Source: Caloramator quimbayensis (lineage in GTDB: Bacteria; Bacillota; Clostridia; Clostridiales; Caloramatoraceae). Taken from it: DNA of 64,000 nt. Where the stretch lies: the NCBI RefSeq assembly GCF_900167605.1, contig NZ_FUYH01000009.1, forward strand, positions 1-64,000, given 5' to 3'. Position numbers and translations under genes: made by a program. The notes below the pieces were generated by a model that saw only the letters and a program-made list of their open reading frames with translations, was not told the DNA's origin and did no database searches. Positions 18,401 through 26,468 of the stretch are shown here, one piece after another. The stretch's first letter is position 1; the number at the start of each line of letters is the position of its first letter.

Positions 18401-18496
18401 CTATTGCCTGTCACCCTTTGACGCAGCTTTACAGAGGGAAAAGATAAGCAGGTAGATAAATGCAATAAATATTATACCTAAAATCCATTTTAGCAT
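18401..18496 (-). CDS. 31-residue single-pass membrane peptide
   Basis: A short frame runs from ATG 18496 to TAG 18401 behind a strong GGAGG site. The peptide starts MLKWILGIIFIAFIYLLIFS, one hydrophobic helix, and ends in the polar KAASKGDRQ. This layout (one helix, positively charged short tail) is common in small bacterial membrane proteins and in some type I toxins. It lies alone between converging neighbours. Function is unknown. The clean ribosome site and hydrophobic pattern favour a real gene. Confidence 0.55.
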   Translation of the reverse strand: MLKWILGIIFIAFIYLLIFSLCKAASKGDRQ

Positions 18497-18589
18497 AAAC
18501 TGCCCTCCAAATCCTTTTAGTATATTTTATTCTTTTTTTGCATTTAATATTAACTTATTTGTTGATTTCTTGCTTTGAATGTAGGGATT

Positions 18590-19420
18590 TTAGTTTCTTA
18601 TAAGTTTTATATTTGCCTCTATTTTTTCCTTATCGATTTTATCAAGATATTTAATATACTGATCCTCGCTCATGTCTAATACCTTCTCGTATAGGCGCAG
18701 TATCTTTTTTAAGTACTCTATTGAATTTTCAAGCTTTACAAAGGAGTCCTTTGTATTATTTGTGCCTATACTAAACCTTTTATTTCTTTTTGAGGCTTCT
18801 TTTTTTATGTCATCGTAAAATGCTCTTCCCCTGTTTATAAGCTTTATTCTATTGAAATTGGCAATTAGTATATTTCTGTAGGGGATGATTAAACTATCTA
18901 ATATTTGTTTTGTAAATATAAAATCTTCATTATCGAATTCTTTTATTTTATTAGTAAATTCTAAAATAGCGCTGTTGCTCTGCCGTCTCGTTTCAGGAAG
19001 ATTTGTAAATATGTTGATTAGCATATCAACTCCATGTAAATTTTCATTTTTTAGGGACTCTAAGGCTTTAATTATAAGCTCGTTATCCTTAACTTCCTTG
19101 TTTATCTCTTCATCGCTTATTAGAGCTCTTTTAATGCTTTTTTTTGATTCTTCATCAAACATGTTTTGAAAATAATAGGACAGGGATGCAAGCTCTCTTA
19201 ATGTTCTCTTATCTTCCACAACATCTCCACTTTCTGTTATAAATACAATGCCCTTTGTTTCTTCCTTTATTTTGCCTAAAAAAGAAGGATTATAAACTAC
19301 CTGTCTGTACAGATTTCCTTCGAATTCTATTGGTTTTGAAATCCTTATTTGCTCTCTCCCTCTTTTATACTTTTCTGCTGTTTTTGTATAAATTCCTTCT
19401 ACTTTTGTAAATATTTTCAT
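18590..19420 (-). CDS. Unrecognised 276-residue soluble protein
   Basis: I do not recognise this family. After a short beta-rich start (IFTKVEGIYTKTAEKYKRG, and a segment YRQVVYNPSFLGKIKEETKGIVFITESGDVV), the rest is helical and highly charged. It ends with coiled-coil-like helices and repeated lysine/isoleucine patterns. There is no signal peptide. ATG 19420 has GAGGG upstream; an in-frame start 12 nt earlier lacks a site. It lies 45 bp downstream of the MgtC-like gene, so they may be cotranscribed. Confidence 0.75.
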   Translation of the reverse strand: MKIFTKVEGIYTKTAEKYKRGREQIRISKPIEFEGNLYRQVVYNPSFLGKIKEETKGIVFITESGDVVEDKRTLRELASLSYYFQNMFDEESKKSIKRALISDEEINKEVKDNELIIKALESLKNENLHGVDMLINIFTNLPETRRQSNSAILEFTNKIKEFDNEDFIFTKQILDSLIIPYRNILIANFNRIKLINRGRAFYDDIKKEASKRNKRFSIGTNNTKDSFVKLENSIEYLKKILRLYEKVLDMSEDQYIKYLDKIDKEKIEANIKLIRN

Positions 19421-19465
19421 ATTATCCCTCACTCTAATATAGTTATCGGTAAATTCTGAAAAACT

Positions 19466-20128
19466 TTATATCAGGCTTACCCTTTTTACTCCTATTATTT
19501 GAGATATGTTTTGTATTATTATATCGTTTGATATATTGTTTGGCATTTTTAGTACCATTTCGATTGCTGCGATATTTTCATCCCTTTTGTGTATTTCTAT
19601 GTTAGTTATGTTAACTGAAAGTTTTCCAAGTTCAATACCTATAAGGCCGATTTTCCCCGGCTCATCCTCTATGATTACTTCAAAGGAAGCCTCTCGTTTA
19701 TCGTAGCTTATTCTATCCTCGATTCTTTTAAGGCTTCTTAGGGCGATATATATAAAAAGCGTTGCGATTACTGCCTGCATGTAAAGTCCGCTTCCTATTG
19801 CAAGGCCTAAGCAGGCAACTGTCCAGAGGCTTGCTGCTGTTGTAAGGCCCTTTATGCTCGCTCCTTCTTTTATTATTGTACCTGCCCCTAAAAAGCCTAT
19901 GCCGCTTATAACCTGAGCACCAAGCCTCATAGGGTCGGAGGTGATAAGTCCTTTGTTTACTGCTGAAAAGTCCATAGATATTATTTGTATAAGGCAAGCG
20001 CCGATACATACAAGTATGTGGGTTCTTAATCCTGCGGGCCTGCTCTTGTGCTGCCTTTCGTATCCAACTATTCCCCCGAGAACTACAGCTAAGAAAAATT
20101 TAATTATTGCTCTGTAAAAAAGAAGCAT
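19466..20128 (-). CDS. MgtC/SapB family membrane protein
   Basis: A 220-residue protein with an MgtC membrane domain of four to five helices (residues about 1-130). It includes the conserved GGIVGYERQHKSRPAGLRTH, GAQVISGIGFLGAGTII and GLTTAASLWTVACLGLAIG blocks. A C-terminal ACT-like cytoplasmic domain follows (SFEVIIEDEPGKIGLIGIEL). Family members modulate P-type ATPases or ATP synthase and magnesium homeostasis; the exact role here is unknown. The start has AAAGGAGAG. Confidence 0.92.
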   Translation of the reverse strand: MLLFYRAIIKFFLAVVLGGIVGYERQHKSRPAGLRTHILVCIGACLIQIISMDFSAVNKGLITSDPMRLGAQVISGIGFLGAGTIIKEGASIKGLTTAASLWTVACLGLAIGSGLYMQAVIATLFIYIALRSLKRIEDRISYDKREASFEVIIEDEPGKIGLIGIELGKLSVNITNIEIHKRDENIAAIEMVLKMPNNISNDIIIQNISQIIGVKRVSLI

Positions 20129-20484
20129 AATTAACTCTCCTTTAAATCATTCTTTTATATATTATACTATTATATTTTTAATTTGTATTCTTTTGCAAGA
20201 TGGTTTAACTTTTGTTTATTCTCCGTTACTTGGGACAGGCTAAGGGACAGTTCTCAATTTTTTGCAGTTTTCCTTAATCAGATGTATACCTTATCAAAGA
20301 AAAAAATTTGTGAACTGTCCCTATATTCCCCATGCTAACCTCTATTCATAGAAATTAGCAAATATTTGAGAACTGTCCCTTTTTTTGAGACCAAATATTT
20401 GCTATTAATTGTTATTTATTTTGCATTTCTGTTAAATTTATGGTAATATATATAGGAATTGTATTTTTGAAAGGGGTTGTAGGA
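20129..20484. repeat. Composite GGGACAGTTC repeat cluster
   Basis: The intergenic space between the MgtC-like gene and a secreted-protein gene holds three repeat cores. A plus-oriented core at 20241-20262 is led by GGGACAGGCTA. Minus-oriented cores (GAACTGTCCCT) lie at 20303-20322 and 20361-20380. The first two face each other and can form a long imperfect hairpin of about 85 nt whose spacer recurs at 34579-34664. The third is preceded by TTCATAGAAATTAGCAAA, which recurs at 26391. A promoter for the plus-strand gene must also lie here. Confidence 0.85.
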
Positions 20485-21282
20485 ATGTCAAAATCTAAGA
20501 AAAGATTTGTATCAATTGTTGCTGTTCTGTTTACATTGTGTACTTTTTTAGGTTTTTTATCTGTAAGTGCTAAAACTGTTTTAAAACCAAAACTTACCTT
20601 TGTTTCAAAGCCAAAAGCAGAATACAAAGTTGGTGAGAAGGTTGCTTTTCAGGTTAAAGCTCCAAATTACAGCGGAAAGGTACAGTATAGAGTGGTGCTT
20701 TGGAATTTATCCAAGAAAACTCAAACTGAGCTTTATCCAAGCATGAAAAAATATGGATATTACAATGTTAAAAGTAGCCCAAAAGGCACATCGACTTTTA
20801 CTGTGTCCTTTACTTTAAAAGAAGAAGGAATATATAAGATATCCGTTCTTGTTAAAAGAGCAAATGTTAAAGTTTCTTATGACAGCTATGTTGTAACTAA
20901 TTCTTTTGTAGTAGGGCCTGTTAAGATTAGTGATATTGGGGCAGTTTTAAGCGATGGAACTACCGTTTCTGCTCAAAAATCTCAAAATGAGGTTTATACC
21001 CTCGATTTTAGCTCTTTAAAGTCAGGCGTTGGAATTAAGACTTACATAACTACAGATAAGGACTGCACTTTATCATATGTTAATTATAAGTTTAATTTGA
21101 AGGCAAATTCTAAAAAGCTTTTCGGCCCTGAGGATTTTGGGAAGAAGGATAATCCTCCTGCAGGGGTTAGTATCGACACTTTAAGGGATATAGCAGATAA
21201 GGATGGTTATGTTGTAGACAGCATAACTCTTACAAAAGGTGCGCTTGTACAAAAGGTGAATCTAAAGATTAAAGTTAAATAA
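20485..21282 (+). CDS. Secreted protein with an extracellular beta-sandwich module
   Basis: The 265-residue protein has a Sec signal peptide (KKRFVSIVAVLFTLCTFLGF, cleavage near VSAK). An Ig-like or triple-tyrosine module follows, with EYKVGEKVAFQVKAPNYSGK and GIYKISVLVKRANVKVSYDS. The same module, in the same position, begins the 622-residue secreted protein at 26468. The second half is a separate small beta-rich domain (SDIGAVLSDGTTVSAQ onward). No anchor motif is seen, so it is probably released or bound through other proteins. ATG 20485 follows GTAGG; the upstream in-frame start at 20440 is rejected. Function unknown. Confidence 0.8.
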   Translation: MSKSKKRFVSIVAVLFTLCTFLGFLSVSAKTVLKPKLTFVSKPKAEYKVGEKVAFQVKAPNYSGKVQYRVVLWNLSKKTQTELYPSMKKYGYYNVKSSPKGTSTFTVSFTLKEEGIYKISVLVKRANVKVSYDSYVVTNSFVVGPVKISDIGAVLSDGTTVSAQKSQNEVYTLDFSSLKSGVGIKTYITTDKDCTLSYVNYKFNLKANSKKLFGPEDFGKKDNPPAGVSIDTLRDIADKDGYVVDSITLTKGALVQKVNLKIKVK

Positions 21283-21288
21283 ATTTTG

Positions 21289-21325
21289 AAAGCCAATAAA
21301 GGGCTTCTACCTTTTATTGGCTTTT
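21289..21325. terminator. Bidirectional terminator between convergent genes
   Basis: The inverted repeat AAAGCCAATAAAGG / CCTTTTATTGGCTTT has A-rich and T-rich flanks and serves both the plus-strand secreted-protein gene and the minus-strand ecfA2. Its right arm encodes the last codons and stop of ecfA2 (ANKR-stop). Confidence 0.8.
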
Positions 21326-22104
21326 ATAAATTCTTCTACGGTTATATATATTTTATCTGAATTCAATTTTCTGCAAAGCTGTGCAGCATAGGGGGGCTCA
21401 AGGTGTGCCTTTTTAAGCTCCTCATCCTGCATAAACACATAATCAGTCTTTCCATCAAGGAGTACTCTTCCCTCGCAGAACACGAGAGTTCTTTCAAAGG
21501 TTTCTGCCACAAAATCCATGTCGTGGGTTATAGTAATTACAAGTTTTCCTTGACTCTTTAATTTTAAAATTATATCCTTTATCTTTTCCTTTGATATATA
21601 ATCCTGAGCTATGGTTGGCTCGTCCAAGATTATAATTTTTGTATTCATAGCAACAATTGAGGCAATGCTTATCAGCTTTCTTTCAGATAAGGTAAGGTCA
21701 TAGGGGTTGTCGTTTATTTTCTCTTCAAGTCCTACCATTTTTAATGCTTTTAGTGCGCTATCCTTTGCCTTTGATTCATCCATTCCTATGTTGAGCGGGC
21801 CAAACATAACTTCCGATAATACATTGTTTTTAAATATCTGGTCGTTTGGGTTTTGAAAAACAAGTCCTATAGTTGGGGCTAAATTTGCTACTGTGTATTC
21901 CTTTGTGTTTTTCCCATCGATTATAACATCCCCCCATGTGGGCTTTAAAAGCCCCTTTAAGAGCTTAACAAATGTGGTCTTGCCTGCACCGTTTTGTCCT
22001 ATTATAGCTGTACTTTTTTCATCAAAAATTAAATTTATTCCCTTTAATATTTCTTCATCCTTAGTATAGGAAAAATGAAGATTATTAATCTCAATTATGC
22101 TCAT
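21307..22104 (-). CDS. ecfA2: ECF transporter ATPase, atypical signature (EcfA2-like)
   Basis: A 265-residue ABC ATPase of an energy-coupling-factor importer. It has Walker A (GQNGAGKTTFVKLL), Q-loop (GLVFQNPNDQIF), Walker B (IIILDEPT) and the switch His (ITHDMDF). The signature is LTLSERKLISIASI, in which the usual LSGGQ is replaced by LSERK. Its partner at 22091 keeps LSGGQ, so one of the two composite ATP sites may be less active. The start at 22104 overlaps the end of ecfA1, indicating translational coupling. The gene is last in the operon. Confidence 0.92.
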   Translation of the reverse strand: MSIIEINNLHFSYTKDEEILKGINLIFDEKSTAIIGQNGAGKTTFVKLLKGLLKPTWGDVIIDGKNTKEYTVANLAPTIGLVFQNPNDQIFKNNVLSEVMFGPLNIGMDESKAKDSALKALKMVGLEEKINDNPYDLTLSERKLISIASIVAMNTKIIILDEPTIAQDYISKEKIKDIILKLKSQGKLVITITHDMDFVAETFERTLVFCEGRVLLDGKTDYVFMQDEELKKAHLEPPYAAQLCRKLNSDKIYITVEEFIKANKR

Positions 22105-22936
22105 TATATTTCACCACCATTTCGCATGCCCTATCCAATGTAACAGGATAAAGACCACTATCTTTTATGTCAAAGGCTTTGCATATTCTTGTATATGCAG
22201 GCTCAATTACTCCATATTGCATTAAATCATCCCTTGAGAATATTTTTTCGGGGGTATCAAAGTCTATTACTTTTCCATCGTGCATTAATAAAACCTTGTC
22301 CGAGTATTCAGCAATCTTTTCCATCTTGTGCTCAACCATAATTATTGTTATTCCACGTTTTTTCAAATCCCAAACTGCTTTAAAAACTTCTTCGCTTCCC
22401 TGAGGGTCGAGCTGGGATGTCGGCTCATCCAAGATTATCACATCCGGCTGCATAGCTATTATTCCTGCTATGGCAAGCCTTTGCATCTGACCTCCCGATA
22501 AATCAAAGGGATTTCTGTCTTTAAATCTATATATCCCAAGAAGATTTAAGGCTTCATCAATACGATTTTTCATCTCTTCCCGATTTAAACCTATGTTTTC
22601 AAGTCCAAAGGCAACTTCTTCGTATACAGTAAGCTTTGAGCCTGTTACCTGTGTAAAGGGGTTTTGGAATACCATCCCTACTTTTAGGGAAATATCGCTT
22701 ATATTGGATTTTGCAACCTCAATGCCATCAACAAGTACTCTCCCGCCGTAGGCTCCTTTAAAAAATAGAGGAACAAGGCCGGTTATTGCCTGGCACAGAG
22801 TTGATTTTCCTGCTCCGTTTTGACCGATAATTCCAATGAACTGTCCCTTTTCGATTTTAAAGGATATATCATTAAGTACAAGTTTGTCTGTTAAAGGGTA
22901 TTTATATTTAAGATTTTCTACTACTATTTTGTCCAT
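22091..22936 (-). CDS. ecfA1: ECF transporter ATPase (EcfA1-like)
   Basis: A 281-residue ABC ATPase with Walker A (GQNGAGKSTLCQAI), Q-loop (GMVFQNPFTQVTG), canonical signature (DLSGGQMQRLAIAG), Walker B (VIILDEPTSQLD) and switch His (VEHKME). It powers the ECF importer with the sister ATPase, through coupling helices of EcfT. It overlaps ecfT by 13 nt and ecfA2 by 14 nt. Codons for KGQF at residues 30-33 happen to spell the dispersed repeat core GGGACAGTTC. Confidence 0.94.
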   Translation of the reverse strand: MDKIVVENLKYKYPLTDKLVLNDISFKIEKGQFIGIIGQNGAGKSTLCQAITGLVPLFFKGAYGGRVLVDGIEVAKSNISDISLKVGMVFQNPFTQVTGSKLTVYEEVAFGLENIGLNREEMKNRIDEALNLLGIYRFKDRNPFDLSGGQMQRLAIAGIIAMQPDVIILDEPTSQLDPQGSEEVFKAVWDLKKRGITIIMVEHKMEKIAEYSDKVLLMHDGKVIDFDTPEKIFSRDDLMQYGVIEPAYTRICKAFDIKDSGLYPVTLDRACEMVVKYNEHN

Positions 22937-23700
22937 ATTGCTGCCCTCCAGATGATTGAAAGTATAACCGCTGCTATGAATATATATTTTAAGCTGCTAT
23001 CAAGCTTTGTAGATTTAGTTTCGTTTAAAAAGGTTTTTTTGTTTTTTGAACTGAAGGCCCTGATTTCAAGTGCCATAGCCCTTTCTCTTGTTGCAATAAG
23101 TGAGTTCATTACAACAGGGCCTATAAGTGGGAAAAAGGCCTTTATCCTGTTTATAAGTTTGCCTTCTGTTTCAAGGCCCCTCGACCTTTGGGCATCCATT
23201 ATAGTTCCCATTGTTGATGTCATCTGAGGTATTATTTGAAGTACGGAGCTTAGAACATATCCTATTTTGGGTGATAATCCCCTTCTTACAAGATCCTCTA
23301 TTAAATCAGAAGGCTTTGTAGTTAAAACTAAAAGAGCAAAGGCACAGAGTATGTTTATTACTCTTATTACTATAAGGGCTGAATACATCATACCTTCTTT
23401 ATAAAATTTTATTTTTCCTATATTGAAAAGAACTGTCTTGTTGTTAATGTTAAAAAGTCCCTGAATAATTATTATAGATATTAGTATTATAAAGCTGAAA
23501 TTAATTATTGGAAGTACCTTTTTAATTACATTTGCCTTTAAAAGAAGCATCAGACTTATTATCATGCACAGCACTGCACATTTTATAGATGGAACTATTA
23601 TCATTATCAAAATAGTTGTTAAAATATAAAGCAATTTGTTTATGGGTTCTATTTCATGTATTATACTGTCTCTTTCCTGATATAAGCTTAATGATTTCAT
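22924..23700 (-). CDS. ecfT: ECF transporter transmembrane coupling protein
   Basis: The 258-residue membrane protein has about five helices and the two EcfT coupling motifs: the first near LQIIPQMTSTMGTIMDAQRSRGLE, the second near LIATRERAMALEIRAFSSKNKKTF (the ARG-like pair appears as QRSRG and EIRAF). It links the ATPases to the substrate-binding S component. The start follows GAGGTG. Dedicated placement beside one S component suggests a group I ECF transporter. Confidence 0.92.
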   Translation of the reverse strand: MKSLSLYQERDSIIHEIEPINKLLYILTTILIMIIVPSIKCAVLCMIISLMLLLKANVIKKVLPIINFSFIILISIIIIQGLFNINNKTVLFNIGKIKFYKEGMMYSALIVIRVINILCAFALLVLTTKPSDLIEDLVRRGLSPKIGYVLSSVLQIIPQMTSTMGTIMDAQRSRGLETEGKLINRIKAFFPLIGPVVMNSLIATRERAMALEIRAFSSKNKKTFLNETKSTKLDSSLKYIFIAAVILSIIWRAAIWTK

Positions 23701-23725
23701 CTTCTACACCTCATGCATTTTTTAT

Positions 23726-23766
23726 AAAAAAGAGAATATACCTGCCTTTTACAAATATATTCTCTT
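23726..23766 (-). terminator. Hairpin/terminator between S component and ecfT
   Basis: On the minus strand the stem AGAGAATATA / TATATTCTCT is followed by a T-rich run, lying after the S-component stop and before ecfT. As an internal partial terminator it would give more S component than core transporter transcript. Confidence 0.65.
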
Positions 23767-23778
23767 AAAAATCAGAAA

Positions 23779-24381
23779 TTAAAGCTGTTCAATTTCATTT
23801 TTATTATCATAAAGATTTGTAAGGCTCTTTGGAAGACCTTTGAATATTATATAGCTTACTATAAGTGTTGCAGCCTTATCTGGAATATCAACTACAAGCT
23901 CGTCAAGGAAGGATGCTATCCAAAGAGGGAATTTCTTTGCAACTAATATTGCAAACAGTCCGTCTCCCCAGATGTTTCCTGTTTGTCCACCCCAAAAGGC
24001 AATGTTTATAGGTGTTGATACAACTGCTGCAACAAATGCAGCTATAATACCGCATAATACTGCTGATAGTATGTTTTTAATAAGTCCTTTATATGCTAAA
24101 ATTCCTATGGTGATACCTATTGCTATGCTTGTAACTGCGTAAACAAAGGATATAGGATCCATTGTAAGTCCATAGATTATGTTGTTTATTGCCCCGCTTA
24201 ATGCACCAATAACAGGACCTGCAAGCATACTTGCAAGCATTGTTCCTATAGAGTCAAGCCATAGAGGAAGTTTTAAAACGCCTGCGAATAATTTCCCTAT
24301 GTAGTTAATTCCAACTGCTGCTGGGATTAGAACAAGGGATGCCGTAGAAAATTTTACAGACCACATGCTTTTTTTACTCAT
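23779..24381 (-). CDS. ECF transporter substrate-binding (S) component, probably for a nucleoside
   Basis: A 200-residue protein of about six helices with the small-residue-rich pattern of ECF S components (LIPAAVGINYIGKLFAGVLKLP, MLASMLAGPVIGALSGAINN). It forms the high-affinity binding unit. The substrate is not readable from sequence. It lies directly after a nucleoside phosphorylase gene and before the ECF core genes, so a pyrimidine or purine nucleoside is the best inference. The start follows GGGGGGAT. Confidence 0.85.
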   Translation of the reverse strand: MSKKSMWSVKFSTASLVLIPAAVGINYIGKLFAGVLKLPLWLDSIGTMLASMLAGPVIGALSGAINNIIYGLTMDPISFVYAVTSIAIGITIGILAYKGLIKNILSAVLCGIIAAFVAAVVSTPINIAFWGGQTGNIWGDGLFAILVAKKFPLWIASFLDELVVDIPDKAATLIVSYIIFKGLPKSLTNLYDNKNEIEQL

Positions 24382-24403
24382 TTTTATCCCCCCAAAATAA
24401 TTT

Positions 24404-25144
24404 TTATTTATTATGATATTTATATATGGTCTCCAATGCTAAAATAATCTCTCTTTTTTCTCCTTCAACTGCGGCATCGAGGCCATTTACATAGCTGCCT
24501 ATTCCTTCCTTTGTATTTTCTTCGTTTTCAACTACAACATTAAGAATTGAAAGGGTTTTTATTCCTCTCAGCCTTCCTATAACATAAAGAGACGAGGTTT
24601 CCATGTCCGAGCCGAGTATGTTTTTGCTGCCCCAGAATCTGCTTATTTTTTCTTCATCGTCTATGTAAAAGCTGTCGTGGCTTCTTACAATTCCCACATG
24701 GTAATTATATTTTAAGGTTTTTGCACATTCTATTGATGCGTTTAAAAGGTCTATGTCTGCAACGGCAGGATAAATTTCTTTTATGTAGGTTTTAGATGTT
24801 CCATCGTCCCTTACTGCTGCCTGGGATATTATAAGATCGCCAAGTTTTATGTCTTTTAATAGTGCACCGCAGCTTCCTATTCTAATTGCTGATTCAATTC
24901 CTATGTTCTTAAGCTCCTCGATGGCTATTGCTGTTGATGGACCGCCTATCCCTGAGGATATAGCAAGAACTTTTATTCCTTTGTAATAGCCTATGATTGA
25001 TTTATACTCTCGGTTAAATGCTACTAATTGAGGATTATCAAGGTGCTCTGCTATCCTGTCCACCCTCATTGGATCCCCCGGAATTACTGCATATCTAACA
25101 TCAAGCTCCCTTGAACATTTTATATGTGGTTCAAAATTTTCCAT
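24404..25144 (-). CDS. udp: Nucleoside phosphorylase, probable uridine phosphorylase
   Basis: The 246-residue enzyme has the nucleoside phosphorylase-I landmarks: VIPGDPMRVDRIAEHL (phosphate-binding loop), ISSGIGGPSTAIAIEEL, AIRIGSCGAL and the nucleoside-binding strand SDMETSSLYVIG. This pattern is closest to uridine phosphorylases, but inosine or another nucleoside is possible. It cleaves nucleosides to base and ribose-1-phosphate in the cytoplasm, which fits uptake by the adjacent ECF importer. ATG 25144 follows GGAGGG; the longer in-frame start at 25165 would overlap the regulator gene. Confidence 0.85.
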   Translation of the reverse strand: MENFEPHIKCSRELDVRYAVIPGDPMRVDRIAEHLDNPQLVAFNREYKSIIGYYKGIKVLAISSGIGGPSTAIAIEELKNIGIESAIRIGSCGALLKDIKLGDLIISQAAVRDDGTSKTYIKEIYPAVADIDLLNASIECAKTLKYNYHVGIVRSHDSFYIDDEEKISRFWGSKNILGSDMETSSLYVIGRLRGIKTLSILNVVVENEENTKEGIGSYVNGLDAAVEGEKREIILALETIYKYHNK

Positions 25145-25157
25145 ATTATCCCTCCAG

Positions 25158-25856
25158 CTATTCATATCTGCTTCTAATTTCTTCCTTTTTAAGTTCTTCC
25201 ATGTCTTTTATTATTACTTTGCTATTTTGTATAGAAATAATATCCATTTGGTTTAGCATATGCAAAACTCTGTTTATACTTCTTTTCGTAACAGCCAGCT
25301 GGCAGCTCAATTTTTCTTTGTCAATCATGATTTCAATATTTTTTATTTTATTTGCTTTGTTTTTAGAAGCTTCCTCAATTAAAAAATAGCAAATCCTCTG
25401 TTTAAGATTATAAAGGGTATCTTTTCCTGCTTTTTCTGATAATCTGTAAAATTGTGCACAAAGGGTTTTCATCATAATGCTGCTCAAGTTCTTATCAATA
25501 TCATACCATTTTAAAAAATCTTCTCTGTCTATTTCAAGCATTGTAATATCAGTAATGGCTTCTACTGAGCATGTAAAGGGAATTTTATTAAAAATTTCAA
25601 GCTCTCCAATATAATTCCCCTTTGAATAAATAGACAGAGTGTACCTTTTACCATTTTCAGCCATAATAAAAATATCAGCAAGTCCATCGACAATTATATA
25701 GAACTTCTCATAGACGCTGCCTTGATTTAGTATAATTGTATTCTTTCTATAATTCTTTATCTGGAACTTTTTTAAAATTTCGTAGGGACAGTTCTTTAAT
25801 AATTCGTATATTTCCCTATTGGATTCAATTATGTTAATAATATTTAAAATATTCAT
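25158..25856 (-). CDS. Crp/Fnr family transcriptional regulator
   Basis: A 232-residue regulator. The N-terminal cyclic-nucleotide-type beta barrel (NTIILNQGSVYEKFYIIVDG, YIGELEIFN) is followed by a long dimer helix and a winged HTH with LAVTKRSINRVLHMLNQM as recognition helix. No Cys cluster typical of Fnr is present, so oxygen sensing is not indicated. It is the first gene of the operon, upstream of the phosphorylase and ECF genes, and probably controls them. Repeat-core nucleotides occur in its coding sequence at 25784-25798. Confidence 0.9.
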   Translation of the reverse strand: MNILNIINIIESNREIYELLKNCPYEILKKFQIKNYRKNTIILNQGSVYEKFYIIVDGLADIFIMAENGKRYTLSIYSKGNYIGELEIFNKIPFTCSVEAITDITMLEIDREDFLKWYDIDKNLSSIMMKTLCAQFYRLSEKAGKDTLYNLKQRICYFLIEEASKNKANKIKNIEIMIDKEKLSCQLAVTKRSINRVLHMLNQMDIISIQNSKVIIKDMEELKKEEIRSRYE

Positions 25857-26443
25857 ATCATCACCCTAATCTTAATATAATTTTTAATTATTTTTAAGGA
25901 CACTTGTCCCATATTTAATAAAAATTATATCTTAAAAAGAAGAAAAAATAAATTTTTTAAGATATTTTTCCCAGTGTTTTGCTATATATGGATGATAGGG
26001 TGAATGCATATTTAAAATATGATGTACAGTATTTTCTTAAGGCCAGAAGAATGATTTTAGGGACAAGCTGAGGGACAGTTCTCATTTTTTTGCAATTTTG
26101 TTCTAAACTTTTTTGCAGTACATAAAATCCAAAACAATAGGGCACAGATCCCAATGCCACAAATGTCACCACTAAGGATGAAAATAAAATATACAGCCAA
26201 TTGTTTCAAATCAGTTTCTAAATTATTCAAATATAAAATTATACTCAAAATAGAATAAGAGTTTTATAAGTAGTTAAGTTTTTCGTTATTTATTAATAAA
26301 AATTTGCTATTAAAAAGTCTATGAACATTTCTTAAGTTTTGGCTATTTTGGGATGGAATAAAAGGTAACTTTTCTTTTCCCTCTAGTCTCTTTCATAGAA
26401 ATTAGCAATTATTTGAGAACTGTCCCCCTGATTTTTACATACT
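25857..26443. repeat. Intergenic region with facing GGGACAGTTC repeats
   Basis: A plus-oriented core with its full leader (GGGACAAGCTGAGGGACAG) lies at 26058-26090. A minus-oriented core lies at 26408-26427, preceded by TTCATAGAAATTAGCAA as at 20346. The 300 bp between them holds no convincing gene; the short frames there lack ribosome sites. The regulator's promoter must be near 25860-25950. Confidence 0.75.
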
Positions 26444-26448
26444 AAAAA

Positions 26449-26468
26449 AGAGAGGCCAAGCCTCTCTT
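26449..26468 (-). terminator. Terminator of the 622-residue secreted protein gene
   Basis: The GC-rich stem AGAGAGG / CCTCTCT is followed on the minus strand by TTTTTT, immediately beyond the stop codon. Confidence 0.8.

Noticed and set aside
20241-20380. The repeats as ordinary Rho-independent terminators
   Set aside because: Several genes have a separate canonical terminator beyond the repeat (glnA) or none needed there, and many copies lie upstream of genes or singly without a pairing arm.
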